Below, piece after piece: positions 41,903 through 50,505 of a stretch of 64,000 nt of DNA. Every line of letters begins with the position of its first letter. Within the stretch, counting starts at the first letter, position 1. The stretch is from Gillisia sp. Hel_I_86 (GTDB lineage Bacteria; Bacteroidota; Bacteroidia; Flavobacteriales; Flavobacteriaceae). The position numbers and the translations under genes are program-made. The notes below the pieces were generated by a model, which saw only the letters and a program-made list of their open reading frames with translations, made no database searches and was not told where the DNA came from. The stretch lies in assembly GCF_007827275.1 (NCBI RefSeq), contig NZ_VISE01000001.1, positions 806,001 through 870,000 on the forward strand. The letters run 5' to 3'.

Positions 41903-43765
41903 ATGAAAACTTATCTGCTATTTACAATTATTAGTGTTCTTACTTTCATTAATCATTTACAAGCACAAACTGTTTCTCATGAAGGACTTCAAGATTCTAT
42001 CAACAAAATTACAAAGAAGAAAAACATTCCAGGATTTTTTGTTACGGTAGTTTCAGCAGACTCCCTTCTTTGGCAACAGGCTCTGGGATACAAAGATATT
42101 TCTACTCACAGCAATGTGGACTCCCAGACGTTGTTCAGGATTGGTTCAGTTTCGAAAAGCTTTACAGCGCTTGCAGTTATGAAACTTGTGGAAGAAAATA
42201 AATTGAGCCTAAATGATGAACTAAAAGATATTGCTCCTGAAATCCCCTTTGAAAATAAATGGGAGGAAAAATATCCCGTGAAAATAAAACATTTGTTGGA
42301 GCACAAAGCTGGATTCGATGATATGCACTTTTCTGTATTTGCAATAGAACCCAAACCCGGTATGACTGCACATGAGGAAGTGGATATTTATAAAAAATCT
42401 TTTCGAAGTCGATGGAAGCCGGGCCTTGTTCATTCCTATTCCAATCCGTCTTATGTGATTCTGGGTTATCTAATAGAAAAAATTAGCGGTCAGCCATACC
42501 AAGAATACATTCGAAACAAGGTCCTGCTCCCGCTAAACATGAATAATACCCAATATCTTAGTGAAAACGGACGCAATGTACCATCTTCTCAATTTGCAAA
42601 GGGCTATAACGGGAATAACCGATTGGTTAACAGTGGCTATTTAGCAGGCGAAGCTGTAGGCGGCCTGCTTAGCAATGCAGAGGATTTGTCCCGGTTTTTG
42701 CAATACATGCTGAGCGAAGAAATGCAGGATTGTATTCCGCTGATTGGAAGAAATGGAGTGAAAGAAATGGAGAAACTGCATGGATGGTTCGAAAACACCA
42801 ACCATATTGAAGACGGCTACAGACTGGGGCTTTATACACGTGAATTTGGGAAAAATGATCACCAATTCCTGGGACATAATGGCTACATCAATGGCTTTAC
42901 TACCGATTTTATCTATGACCGGGACCTAAATATAGGTATTGCGATCAGCAATAACAGGGGTGCCGGAAATGGTGAAATATTAGATATTTTGATAGATCAT
43001 TTTGCTGAGGAAAATTCTGCCGAAAAAGTGTGTGCTCCGATTGCGCAGGAGATTCCAAATGACTTTAAAGCCTGGGAGGGAGAGTATCGTATTTTAAATT
43101 CCCGAAATGAAATTTTCAGTTTGTTCAATTATCCATTTCATATATTAAAACTGGAGAAAGAAGGAGATTCAATCTCAATCAAGAGGTTAGGAAGTGAAGA
43201 AAATTATAGCCGGTGCGGTGGCAATTCTTTCATTGGAACTGGAGAAGTTAATCCTTCCGTTTTTCTTACTATGAATGGCGATGAAAAATCGCTTTATTAT
43301 TACGAAGATGTGCTGGTACCAGTTAGTAGCACATGGATTTTTATTTTAAGGCTCGTATTGGTCTTAAGTATATTTGCTGGTTTTGCGATAACTGCTGTGT
43401 TTCTATTTCGGCTGATCATCTTTGCTTTTAAAAGAACTCGGAAGAAACAACGTCTTTATAGGACATTTATCTTGGCATTGCCTTATTGGCTCATCTTTTC
43501 TTCCCTGATCGTTTTTCTGTTAAATTCTTCTCTTAATAGTCTGGAAAAACTGGGTAGCATCAGTATACTTTCTGTATTTATTTTTATCACTTCGTTATTG
43601 GCACCAATATTTCTTTTTGTAGCGGCCTACGTTCTATACAAAAATTGGCAGGGTCTTAACGGTATAGGAAAAGTGCTAAATGGGTGGTTTATAATAGGAT
43701 CTACTATAATTATCTCGTACTGTGCTTTTCATGGGTGGTTTGCAGTAATGCTCTGGAGTTACTAA
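41903..43765 (+). CDS. Serine hydrolase with C-terminal membrane domain
   Basis: The 620 residues start with a signal peptide (TIISVLTFINHLQAQ). The beta-lactamase-like domain has S82-x-x-K85 in IGSVSKSFTAL, the Y-x-N motif in YSNPSY (about residue 178), and HNGYINGF for the third motif. A beta-rich linker follows, and the last 150 residues hold about four or five membrane helices (FILRLVLVLSIFAGFAITAVFLF, then ALPYWLIFSSLIVFLLNS). The enzyme is thus anchored with its catalytic part in the periplasm. It lies 166 bp after the HAAS gene, with no terminator seen between. Confidence 0.88.
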   Translation: MKTYLLFTIISVLTFINHLQAQTVSHEGLQDSINKITKKKNIPGFFVTVVSADSLLWQQALGYKDISTHSNVDSQTLFRIGSVSKSFTALAVMKLVEENKLSLNDELKDIAPEIPFENKWEEKYPVKIKHLLEHKAGFDDMHFSVFAIEPKPGMTAHEEVDIYKKSFRSRWKPGLVHSYSNPSYVILGYLIEKISGQPYQEYIRNKVLLPLNMNNTQYLSENGRNVPSSQFAKGYNGNNRLVNSGYLAGEAVGGLLSNAEDLSRFLQYMLSEEMQDCIPLIGRNGVKEMEKLHGWFENTNHIEDGYRLGLYTREFGKNDHQFLGHNGYINGFTTDFIYDRDLNIGIAISNNRGAGNGEILDILIDHFAEENSAEKVCAPIAQEIPNDFKAWEGEYRILNSRNEIFSLFNYPFHILKLEKEGDSISIKRLGSEENYSRCGGNSFIGTGEVNPSVFLTMNGDEKSLYYYEDVLVPVSSTWIFILRLVLVLSIFAGFAITAVFLFRLIIFAFKRTRKKQRLYRTFILALPYWLIFSSLIVFLLNSSLNSLEKLGSISILSVFIFITSLLAPIFLFVAAYVLYKNWQGLNGIGKVLNGWFIIGSTIIISYCAFHGWFAVMLWSY

Positions 43766-44674
43766 AGAATCTGTGGTTGGAATTAAAGATATAATCCAGG
43801 GTTGGATTTATAAAGCACGCTATAAAGTTCCGCACGACGCACAAAAAAACAATTATTCCACAGGAAAGCTTGGATAAGAAGCTGTTCAACTAAATATACG
43901 AAATGGCTGAAGCTCTAAAGGTTTATCCAGTAACTTAAACTGGTCTTATATTTCTAGTACTTAAAAAAGAAATTATTTAATGATTAAGATACCATCCCAT
44001 TCAACCCATTGCCCTGCTCCCAACAGTTCGAAGCCGAAAAGCCTCATTTCGAAAAAAGTGCTTCAATCAAGAACCTCGGGGCAAGCCCACGAGGTATGCA
44101 TTGGAAAATAATTTTAAAAATTCGAGGCAAGCCTCGAGGAATTAAACTCCTCAATGAGGGATTAAAAGGTTTTGGACAGGGCCACAAAAATTCTAATTTC
44201 CATCTTCGGAAACAAACTGCTTTAAATCTTGCTTCTAGAGAATAATCCATTTTATAAGCCTGTTCAGTATTTTGACGCCTTTCGAAAAAGCATCGCATTA
44301 TCTTTTAATTTGAAATGTTAAAATATAATAGCAACTCAAAGGAATTGGGCTTATACCAAAGTTTAAAAGTCATTTTCAATAACTTCTTTTCTAATAACAG
44401 GATTTGGAATTACGTATTGCCCCAAAATAGGTTGACAAAAAATCAAACCTTTTAGCACTCTATTCTGTTGAAACACGAAGAATACCCTGCCTAAAAATTT
44501 CTCCAAATGGATAGGCTTTTACCTCAATCTTGCCATACAATCATTCCTCAAAAATTATATAGCATATAAGTTAACTCTACGAACCATATACATTTACAGT
44601 CGCTAAGCCTGCGCAGCGTCAAAACCATAAAGAACAGGTCTCTGCCAACGCAAGCCGCATAGCGAAAAGGTCGA
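43766..44674. other. Gene-free decayed region left of the group II intron
   Basis: About 900 bases without a credible gene, apart from the direct repeat copy at 44066-44166. Short open frames here cover the repeat hairpins and have no family character. The part next to the intron (about 44580-44674) is its right exon-side flank; no gene is recognised in it. Confidence 0.55.
44066..44166. repeat. 100-bp direct repeat, left copy
   Basis: It matches 48194-48292 over nearly its whole length in the same orientation, apart from a few differences around the second hairpin. It contains three nested hairpins: CCTCG/CGAGG around GGGCAAGCCCA, CGAGGC-AA-GCCTCG, and CCTC/GAGG in CTCCTCAATGAGG, ending with GATTAAA. 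The right copy has lost the second stem (GAGGCAACCTTTGGG). Confidence 0.85.
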
Positions 44675-44711
44675 GTAGGTAAAGGGGAATTGCACCCCTA
44701 AACCTCTCTCA

Positions 44712-44745
44712 GAACCGTACGTGATGCTCTCACATCATACGGCTC
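44712..44745 (-). ncRNA. Group II intron domain V
   Basis: The 34-nt hairpin on the minus strand begins GAGCCGTATGATGT, with the catalytic AGC triad at its second to fourth bases, a GAGA tetraloop, and the two-base CG bulge before TACGGTTC. Length and all key features match domain V. Domain VI follows as a stem of AGGGG and CCCCT. Confidence 0.92.
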
Positions 44746-44757
44746 TTCTTAACAAGT

Positions 44758-46017
44758 CTAAGGCGTAAAACCATATTGCCAATGCACAAATAGATTGGGA
44801 AACTGCTTGGCAGTCTCCTGTAACCATTTGTAGGCAAAGAACCAATGTTTACGCCTAAATCGCCGATATTTGTTGCGTACCCATTTAGCCAGTCGCATAT
44901 TCAAAAAGCGGAACACATAATGTAGTTCGCTCATTCGCACCTTGCCGTAATAATGAATCCACCCTCGTACTTTGTTCGCTATAATGCCTGCCAAATCGGG
45001 CAGGCGCAAGTGAACCATACGGTGCAGTTTCATCTTGAACAAGGTTTGATTGATTCGCTTTTGACTTTGGCGGCTGATGGCGGGCGTGAAACCCAAATGA
45101 AAGTTCCCGTAGTAGCCCTTTACCATTCTTGGTTTGAATGTAAAACCTAAAAAACTGAAGGTTACATAGTGGACCTTGAACGGTGGGTGCTTCTTTTGGT
45201 TGCGCTTGCAATAAACAATATTGCTCTTGCCTTTCTTTATCTGCAACTTGCATTGCTCAAATCTGGCTTTTACCGCTTCCAAAGTCCGCAGGGCTTGTTT
45301 GAAGTTTGCACAATGGATGATAATATCATCTGCATATCGTTCAAACTTTACTTCGGGATGGTGCTGTTCAATCCATTTGTCAAAAACAACGTCTAGGAAA
45401 ATGTTTGCCAATAATGGGCTTATAACACCTCCCTGTGGTGTGCCTTTGCTACGGGGATGAACACTCCCATCTTTCTTTTGGACACTGGCTTTTAACCAAC
45501 GTGTCACGTACAAGTGAATGTGCTTCTCTTTGGTAAAGTGACCCAATGCTTTGAGCATTAAATCGTGGTCTATCTCATCAAAAAAACTCTTGATGTCCAA
45601 ATCTATTGCCCAATCCATCGCCATACAGTTTTCCCTGCATTGCTTTATGGCTTGGTGCGCCGATTTGTTCGGTCGATAGCCAAAGGAACTTTTGCTGAAC
45701 CGCTTATCTGCAAGCTGCTCCAGCTCCTCTCTAATTACCATTTGAGCCGTTCGGTCTTGTACCGTCGGGATGCCCAGTTTCCGCATCCTGCCATCTGCTT
45801 TGGGTATTTCTACTTCGCGAACGGGCTTGGGAAAGTAACTTCCACTCGCTAACCTGTTCCATACGGGATAAAGGTATTTCATAGGGCGAGCGGACACTTC
45901 GGAAATCGATACTTTATCGACACCCGATGCACCCTTGTTACTGCGTACCTTCTTAAAGGCTTCCATTACCTGTCGCTTATCTATCGGTTGCGACTTTTGT
46001 TTCTCTTTGAAAATCAT
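44758..46017 (-). CDS. ltrA: Group II intron reverse transcriptase/maturase
   Basis: A 419-residue RT: KKVRSNKGASGVDKVSI, RMRKLGIPTVQDRTAQMVI, FGYRPNKSAHQAI, DLDIKSFFDEIDHDLM, the TPQGGVISPLLANIFLD block, and the active-site motif FERYADDIIIHC (YADD). A group II maturase (domain X) part, GFTFKPRMVKGYYGNF and VRGWIHYYGKVRMSEL, follows. No HNH endonuclease domain is present after it, so mobility would be endonuclease-independent. The gene is intact and lies in domain IV of the intron. Confidence 0.92.
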   Translation of the reverse strand: MIFKEKQKSQPIDKRQVMEAFKKVRSNKGASGVDKVSISEVSARPMKYLYPVWNRLASGSYFPKPVREVEIPKADGRMRKLGIPTVQDRTAQMVIREELEQLADKRFSKSSFGYRPNKSAHQAIKQCRENCMAMDWAIDLDIKSFFDEIDHDLMLKALGHFTKEKHIHLYVTRWLKASVQKKDGSVHPRSKGTPQGGVISPLLANIFLDVVFDKWIEQHHPEVKFERYADDIIIHCANFKQALRTLEAVKARFEQCKLQIKKGKSNIVYCKRNQKKHPPFKVHYVTFSFLGFTFKPRMVKGYYGNFHLGFTPAISRQSQKRINQTLFKMKLHRMVHLRLPDLAGIIANKVRGWIHYYGKVRMSELHYVFRFLNMRLAKWVRNKYRRFRRKHWFFAYKWLQETAKQFPNLFVHWQYGFTP

Positions 46018-46640
46018 CCTAATCTACATTAGTTGTAATACAAGTTAAAACTGTTAAGTCAGCCCCTTCGCTCCCATCCCATTACAGGATGCTCATCGCT
46101 ACTACGGGATAATCCGTCACTAATGGCACGTATGGCTAATTTCTTCCTTGCCCTTCGGGGTTGTGGAATTTTCGCACCTGCCATTAGCTTCTCCTGTTCC
46201 GTAATTGAGCCGTAAGTAAAGCTCCTGCCCTCTTTATGCCGATTGCCACTTGACCAGTAAATAGGTTACTCCCGTCAAGTCCTGTCTCTCGGGACCGCCC
46301 ATCCCTCGATTTTGACAATACTAAAGTTGTTTACGACACTTCTACAAGGGTTCACTCACATCTCGTTCAGCTTCTTTACCCCCACCATAGCAAACTACAT
46401 TACCCTACAAGTGGCAGTAGCGCCTTTGACCTTATCGCTCAAGACCAACCCGTGAAAGGTAAGCCCCATAAGGCGGTTTGACCGGTATGCCTAAACATCC
46501 CAGCCGAGAGACCAATCCCCAAAACCTTCTTGCGTGTTTCCACCCGAAACAAATGCCGGGGTCGTTTCCAGAAAATTATGAGACTCTCATCTCAATTACA
46601 GTTTTGTTGCTCCTCAATTTTACTTAAATTGTATCCCGAA

Positions 46641-46872
46641 GCAACACAGGACACACAACGTTTTACAACATCGTTTAACAGCAAATAGCGGGCATTCCGG
46701 TGAAAAGTGTTATTTTAGAGACCAAGTAGAAAACAACTAAGCCGACAAGTTCACGTCCCTTATTTTGCAACTTGCGAACCAAGACAATTAGCTGTGATTT
46801 TTAATGAATATTTGAAAAAAAGTAAAGTAAATGAAAAAAATTCAAGTTGGATTTTTAATGTTTTACGACTAA
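46641..46872. other. Short flank between the intron and the IS4 element
   Basis: About 230 AT-rich bases with no recognised gene. They probably represent the left flank of the intron insertion site and remnants of the decayed region. Confidence 0.4.
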
Positions 46873-47972
46873 GTACATGACAAAAATTGCCATAGGTTAA
46901 TATTCAATTCGTTATATCCTGTAAGCAATACCCTGGAGAGGTAATCAAGTCCATATTTACAAACACTAAGGGCCCTCCTTCCGTGTTTTTTGATCCTAAT
47001 GGGCCGAATCTCATTATCGATAAAATCCCCTATCTTGTAGCACCAGACAAAGGCAATCATAACCAACAGCATCAATTTTTCCAGTCGATCCAAGGCAATC
47101 ACATGGGTGTCCTCGATGTTGAACCCACTGGATTTCAATCCTCGAAAGAGCGTTTCCACTTGCCAGCACTTCCCATAATATTCCAAAGCTTGGTCGGGTT
47201 GGTTAAAGCAGACCAGGATGAGGTACTCTATTTTACCATCCTTTATTGTTCTGGTCCCCGAGAGATAGCACAACTGGCCGTACATCTTGACGATCCCCTG
47301 ATAATGTCCCAGCTCACCAACTTTCAGGTTATTAAACAGGTGCCAGGCTGTGACCTGTTTTTGCCGTATTAGAGAGAACACCTTAAAATTGTTCCGTATC
47401 CTGATATGGTACCTGATATTTTACCGGTTTAAAAAACCCAACCAGTCCCCTCCTACAAACTCCCGGTCGGCCAACAGACAGTCGATACGTTCTGGGCCAA
47501 ACCACGCTATAAAATCCTTCACCAGTGCAATGCGTTCAAGCGTATTGGAGTTCCCCCGCTTATCCAACATACGGAACATCAAAGGAAAGGCCACATTCTT
47601 GTAACAGGCCCCCAGCATTCATATGTTGATGTTGCTCTGTCCAAACTTCCAGTTGGTCCGGTCCATCACCAGAACAAGGGCCCCTTTCTGGGGCAACAAG
47701 GCAAAGATCAACTTGGCCACCCACTCCATGGGCAATGCTGCACCGGACATAAAGCGCTGGATCCGCCCATAATTGCTTAAAGCATTGACCTGGGTATCGA
47801 AACCAGCCGATAGCTTGGAATAATTCACAGACTTTATCTTGCACAGGGCCGTTATGAAATGACAGATTAGTCGGATCCTGGCCAAGTTCAGAAAGCCTCC
47901 AAAATGGGCTTTAAATAGTATCAATAATTGCGTATCTCCGTTATGGAGACTGGTATTCTTTTTTAAAGGCAT
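46869..47972 (-). pseudogene. IS4-family transposase with two in-frame stop codons
   Basis: One continuous frame of 368 codons is broken by TGA after KFGQSNINI (near 47617) and TAA after WLGFLNR (near 47421). All three pieces lie in the same frame, so both breaks are nonsense changes and not frameshifts. DDE residues are visible in VLVMDRTNW, LLADREFVGG and the YREK region YGKCWQVETLFRGLK, in which the arginine is replaced by cysteine. The element is therefore inactive unless supplied in trans. Confidence 0.88.
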
Positions 47973-48077
47973 TACGTGGTTGTTTTACCTTTAAAATACT
48001 GAACATCAGTCTTTTGTTATAATTTCTACCTCCTTGTTTTACGGGTTTTCAGCTGTTTATTATTTTTTGTCATGTAC
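46873..48077 (-). mobile_element. Decayed IS4-family insertion sequence, 1205 bp
   Basis: Perfect 14-bp inverted ends GTACATGACAAAAA at 46873-46886 and its complement at 48064-48077. TAA occurs at both outer borders (46870-46872 and 48078-48080), but a longer target duplication is not visible. The transposase frame inside carries two nonsense codons. The element has interrupted an AraC-type sequence on the right side. Confidence 0.85.
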
Positions 48078-48191
48078 TAAAAAAACTCGGTTAAAGGCAG
48101 CTTCAGATTGACAACTTACTTCCGCCGCTATTTCTCCAACCGATTTATCACTTTCAATCAACAGTTCTTTGGCTTGTAAAAGCCTCCATTG
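48078..48191 (-). pseudogene. AraC-family regulator fragment
   Basis: The minus strand reads QWRLLQAKELLIESDKSV and then GEIAAEVSCQSEAAFNRVF, which is the second helix-turn-helix of an AraC/XylS regulator. It is cut on the 5' side by the direct repeat at 48194 and on the 3' side by the IS4 element at 48077. No N-terminal part was found in the window. A gene has been destroyed here by two mobile events. Confidence 0.75.
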
Positions 48192-48193
48192 TG

Positions 48194-48292
48194 ATCAAGA
48201 ACCTCGGGGCAAGCCCACGAGGTATGCCTTGGAAAATAATTTTAAAAATTCGAGGCAACCTTTGGGAATTAAACCCTCAATGAGGGATTAAA
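48194..48292. repeat. 100-bp direct repeat, right copy
   Basis: It is the partner of 44066-44166 and shares ATCAAGAACCTCGGGGCAAG and the following CCCACGAGGTATGC, then TTGGAAAATAATTTTAAAAA. The second stem is degenerate. It lies between the AraC fragment and the end of the TolC gene. Confidence 0.85.
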
Positions 48293-48312
48293 TAAAGTCA
48301 ATTTCTGCCTAT

Positions 48313-49725
48313 TTATTCTATTTTTCCCCTATAATACTCCAGAATCTTTATTCTGATAAGAAATTCATATTTGGCATTGGTCTGGTTGATCATGGAACGG
48401 TCAAGGTTGTTTTTGCTGATGATGTATTCAACGATATTGGAAACCCCATCGGTAAACCTAATTTCGTTTACTTCGTAAGAATGTTCATAGGCCCGTACCT
48501 GGTCCCGGAGAACAAAATAGTTTTCGTAAGCAGCTTCCATATCGCTATAAGCTAGTTTGATCGCTTGGAAATATTCATTTTTTGTGTTCTCCAATTGAAG
48601 CTTGGCATCTTCCATCTGGATTTTCTTCAAAGCGACCGATCTTTTCCCCCGAAAACCATTAAAAATTGGAACATCCATGCTTATTCCAGCCACAGAGCTA
48701 AGGTTATTGTCTAACTGATCAAAATACGAAATGTCCTGCTGTGAAAACTGACTTTCATTGGCAAGGACCGGATAGGCAATCTCGTTAATACTAATAAACC
48801 CCCCCGTTTCCAGCACCTGAGTTCCGGTTTCATTCAACAAACTTGCCAAACTGGAATAATTGGTGTTCAATTGTGCAAAAAGGGAAATATCTGGCACAAA
48901 TATAGATCTGGCAACCGCTATATCTTCTTTTGTTGCTTTTATGCGTAAACGTTGCCCATCAAAAACCTGTAGGTTTTCAAGGGATTCTAAATAGATTTCT
49001 TCCGCAGAAAGTTCATGTTTTTTTATTTCAGCCAGTGCATGAAATTCCGTAACCTTGACTTCAGTGTCCACATTTAGCAGTTGTGCGAGATTTAGTTGTG
49101 ATTGTTGCATATTGTTTTTTGCTGCAATCACTGCCGACTGATCATTGTTTAACTGTCCTTTAATATCGGTATAATCGGCCGGGTTCCCAGCTCCCTCATC
49201 GTTCAGGCTTTTAATGCGATTTGTTTGCTTAATGGTGCTTTCAAGTCGTAATTTTGTGAGTTCCCACAAATCGCGGGTGTTCAAAACCTGAAAATAAGCT
49301 AGAGTAACATCCAGTATTAGCTGTTGCTTTGTCGCTTCCTTTTCAGCCTGGGCCGCTTCCATGTTGTACCGGTCCCGTTGAATGCTGTTTCTTAGTTCAA
49401 ATCCGTTAAATATTGGGGCATTTAGACGTAATCCGGCATTGCTGTAACTAAATTGCTGATCAATCACATCGTTGGTGTACGGATCTATACTTCTTCCTTT
49501 ATTCACGGCATAACTATAGCTACCATTGATTGCTGGGAGCACCCTAGATTTGGTTCCTCGGAAATTAAGTCTTTCTGTTTTGGCCTGTAGATAAGATCGC
49601 TTTAAATTGATGTTGTTGTCCAAGGCTATCTGAATACATTCTTCCAAGGAAAGCCCTTGATTTTTTGTGTTCTGGGCATTTAAACTGGTGGTGATCAATA
49701 CTAGTATAATGATGATTTTTTTCAA
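48313..49725 (-). CDS. TolC family outer-membrane efflux protein
   Basis: A 470-residue protein with a signal peptide (IIIILVLITTSLNAQ) and the duplicated TolC fold: SLEECIQIALDNNINLKRSYLQAKTERLNFRG opens the first long helix pair and APIFNGFELRNSIQ is a beta strand; the second half repeats this with DVPIFNGFRGKRSVALKKIQMEDAKLQLENTKNEY. It is the last gene of the transporter operon, 11 bp after the ATPase gene. It should form the outer-membrane channel of the efflux system. Confidence 0.92.
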   Translation of the reverse strand: MKKIIIILVLITTSLNAQNTKNQGLSLEECIQIALDNNINLKRSYLQAKTERLNFRGTKSRVLPAINGSYSYAVNKGRSIDPYTNDVIDQQFSYSNAGLRLNAPIFNGFELRNSIQRDRYNMEAAQAEKEATKQQLILDVTLAYFQVLNTRDLWELTKLRLESTIKQTNRIKSLNDEGAGNPADYTDIKGQLNNDQSAVIAAKNNMQQSQLNLAQLLNVDTEVKVTEFHALAEIKKHELSAEEIYLESLENLQVFDGQRLRIKATKEDIAVARSIFVPDISLFAQLNTNYSSLASLLNETGTQVLETGGFISINEIAYPVLANESQFSQQDISYFDQLDNNLSSVAGISMDVPIFNGFRGKRSVALKKIQMEDAKLQLENTKNEYFQAIKLAYSDMEAAYENYFVLRDQVRAYEHSYEVNEIRFTDGVSNIVEYIISKNNLDRSMINQTNAKYEFLIRIKILEYYRGKIE

Positions 49726-49736
49726 AATGATGATTT

Positions 49737-50402
49737 TTAAGAATGTTTGACACTTCCATCCAATAAGTTGATGGTACGGGAACCATATTTGGCGTTGCTT
49801 TTAGAATGTGTAGCCTGGATAATGGTCACTCCTTCACTGTTCAACTCTTTAAAAAGATGCATGATCTCATCACTTTGCTTGGAGTTGAGGTTTCCGGTTG
49901 GTTCATCGGCCAGAATGAGCTGAGGTTTGATAATCAATGCCCGTGCAATACCAACAAGTTGCTGTTGCCCCCCACTTAATTGATGCGGAAAAAGGTCTTT
50001 CTTTCCCACCATATTAAAGCGGTCCAGGATATCTGCCACCAATGCTTTCCGTTCTGAACTTTTCACTTTTTTGTAAAGCAGCGGGGTTTCGATATTCTCA
50101 TAAACAGTGAGGTCATCAAGCAAATGATAAGCCTGGAAAATAAAACCGATATTCTGATTGAAAATCCCTGTCCTTTTTTTCGAACTGAGGTCATGGATGG
50201 CTTCGTCTTCAAAATAATATTCTCCTTCATTAAATTCGTCGAGCATGGCGATAACATTAAGCAATGTGGATTTTCCGGAACCCGATGGACCCATGATAGA
50301 GAGAAATTCTCCTTTTTCGACATTCAGGCTTAAATCGTTGAGCAAAAAAATTCTTCTTCCGCCCGATTTTACCCATTTATAGATGTGTTCTAATTTTAGC
50401 AT
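49737..50402 (-). CDS. ABC transporter ATP-binding protein (LolD/MacB type)
   Basis: A 221-residue ATPase with Walker A GPSGSGKST (about residues 38-46), the Q loop, the signature LSGGQQQ, Walker B LILADEPTGNL and the switch histidine in QATHSK. It belongs to the LolD/MacB/FtsE group, which works with FtsX-like permeases. It is the only ATPase gene visible in the cluster of six permeases, so several may share it. It follows the permease at 50506 in the same direction. Confidence 0.94.
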   Translation of the reverse strand: MLKLEHIYKWVKSGGRRIFLLNDLSLNVEKGEFLSIMGPSGSGKSTLLNVIAMLDEFNEGEYYFEDEAIHDLSSKKRTGIFNQNIGFIFQAYHLLDDLTVYENIETPLLYKKVKSSERKALVADILDRFNMVGKKDLFPHQLSGGQQQLVGIARALIIKPQLILADEPTGNLNSKQSDEIMHLFKELNSEGVTIIQATHSKSNAKYGSRTINLLDGSVKHS

Positions 50403-50454
50403 ATATTTTATATTTATTTATGTCAAGCTGAATTTGTTTCAGCTTCATTTTTTA

Positions 50455-50505
50455 ATTTTCTTAGTTCTCCCCCTTCGGGGGAGATGCCCAAAGGGCAGAG
50501 GGGGC
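50455..50505. repeat. GC-rich element directly after the permease stop codon
   Basis: On the minus strand GCCCCCT begins directly after the TAA stop and is followed by CCCTTTGGGC and CTCCCCCGAAGGGGGAG. Similar GCCCCCT elements follow the other permease genes (52920, about 55440, 57900-57945, 60450-60496, 63010-63054). They may act as REP-type stabilisers of mRNA ends. Confidence 0.7.

Larger units (their letters stand above)
44675..46640 (-). mobile_element. Group II intron with ORF (5' end approximate)
   Basis: The minus strand carries a reverse transcriptase gene followed by canonical group II domains V and VI, so this is a group II intron transcribed leftwards. The 3' end is most likely at 44675, after CCTAC. 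The 600 bases before the gene are rich in structured segments (for example AAGCTGAACGAGATGTGAG) typical of domains I-III, but the usual GUGYG start was not found with certainty, so the 5' limit near 46640 is an estimate. Confidence 0.8.

Noticed and set aside
39103-43765. The two serine hydrolases considered as true beta-lactamases conferring resistance.
   Set aside because: Their domain makeup (TPR or membrane tail) and motifs fit general class C-like peptidases or esterases; nothing supports antibiotic hydrolysis.
44009-44298. Open frames on both strands over the left direct repeat, one of 84 codons.
   Set aside because: They encode the hairpin repeat and have no coding character.
45169-45852. 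Several plus-strand open frames opposite the intron reverse transcriptase.
   Set aside because: They are antisense shadows of a clear RT gene on the minus strand.
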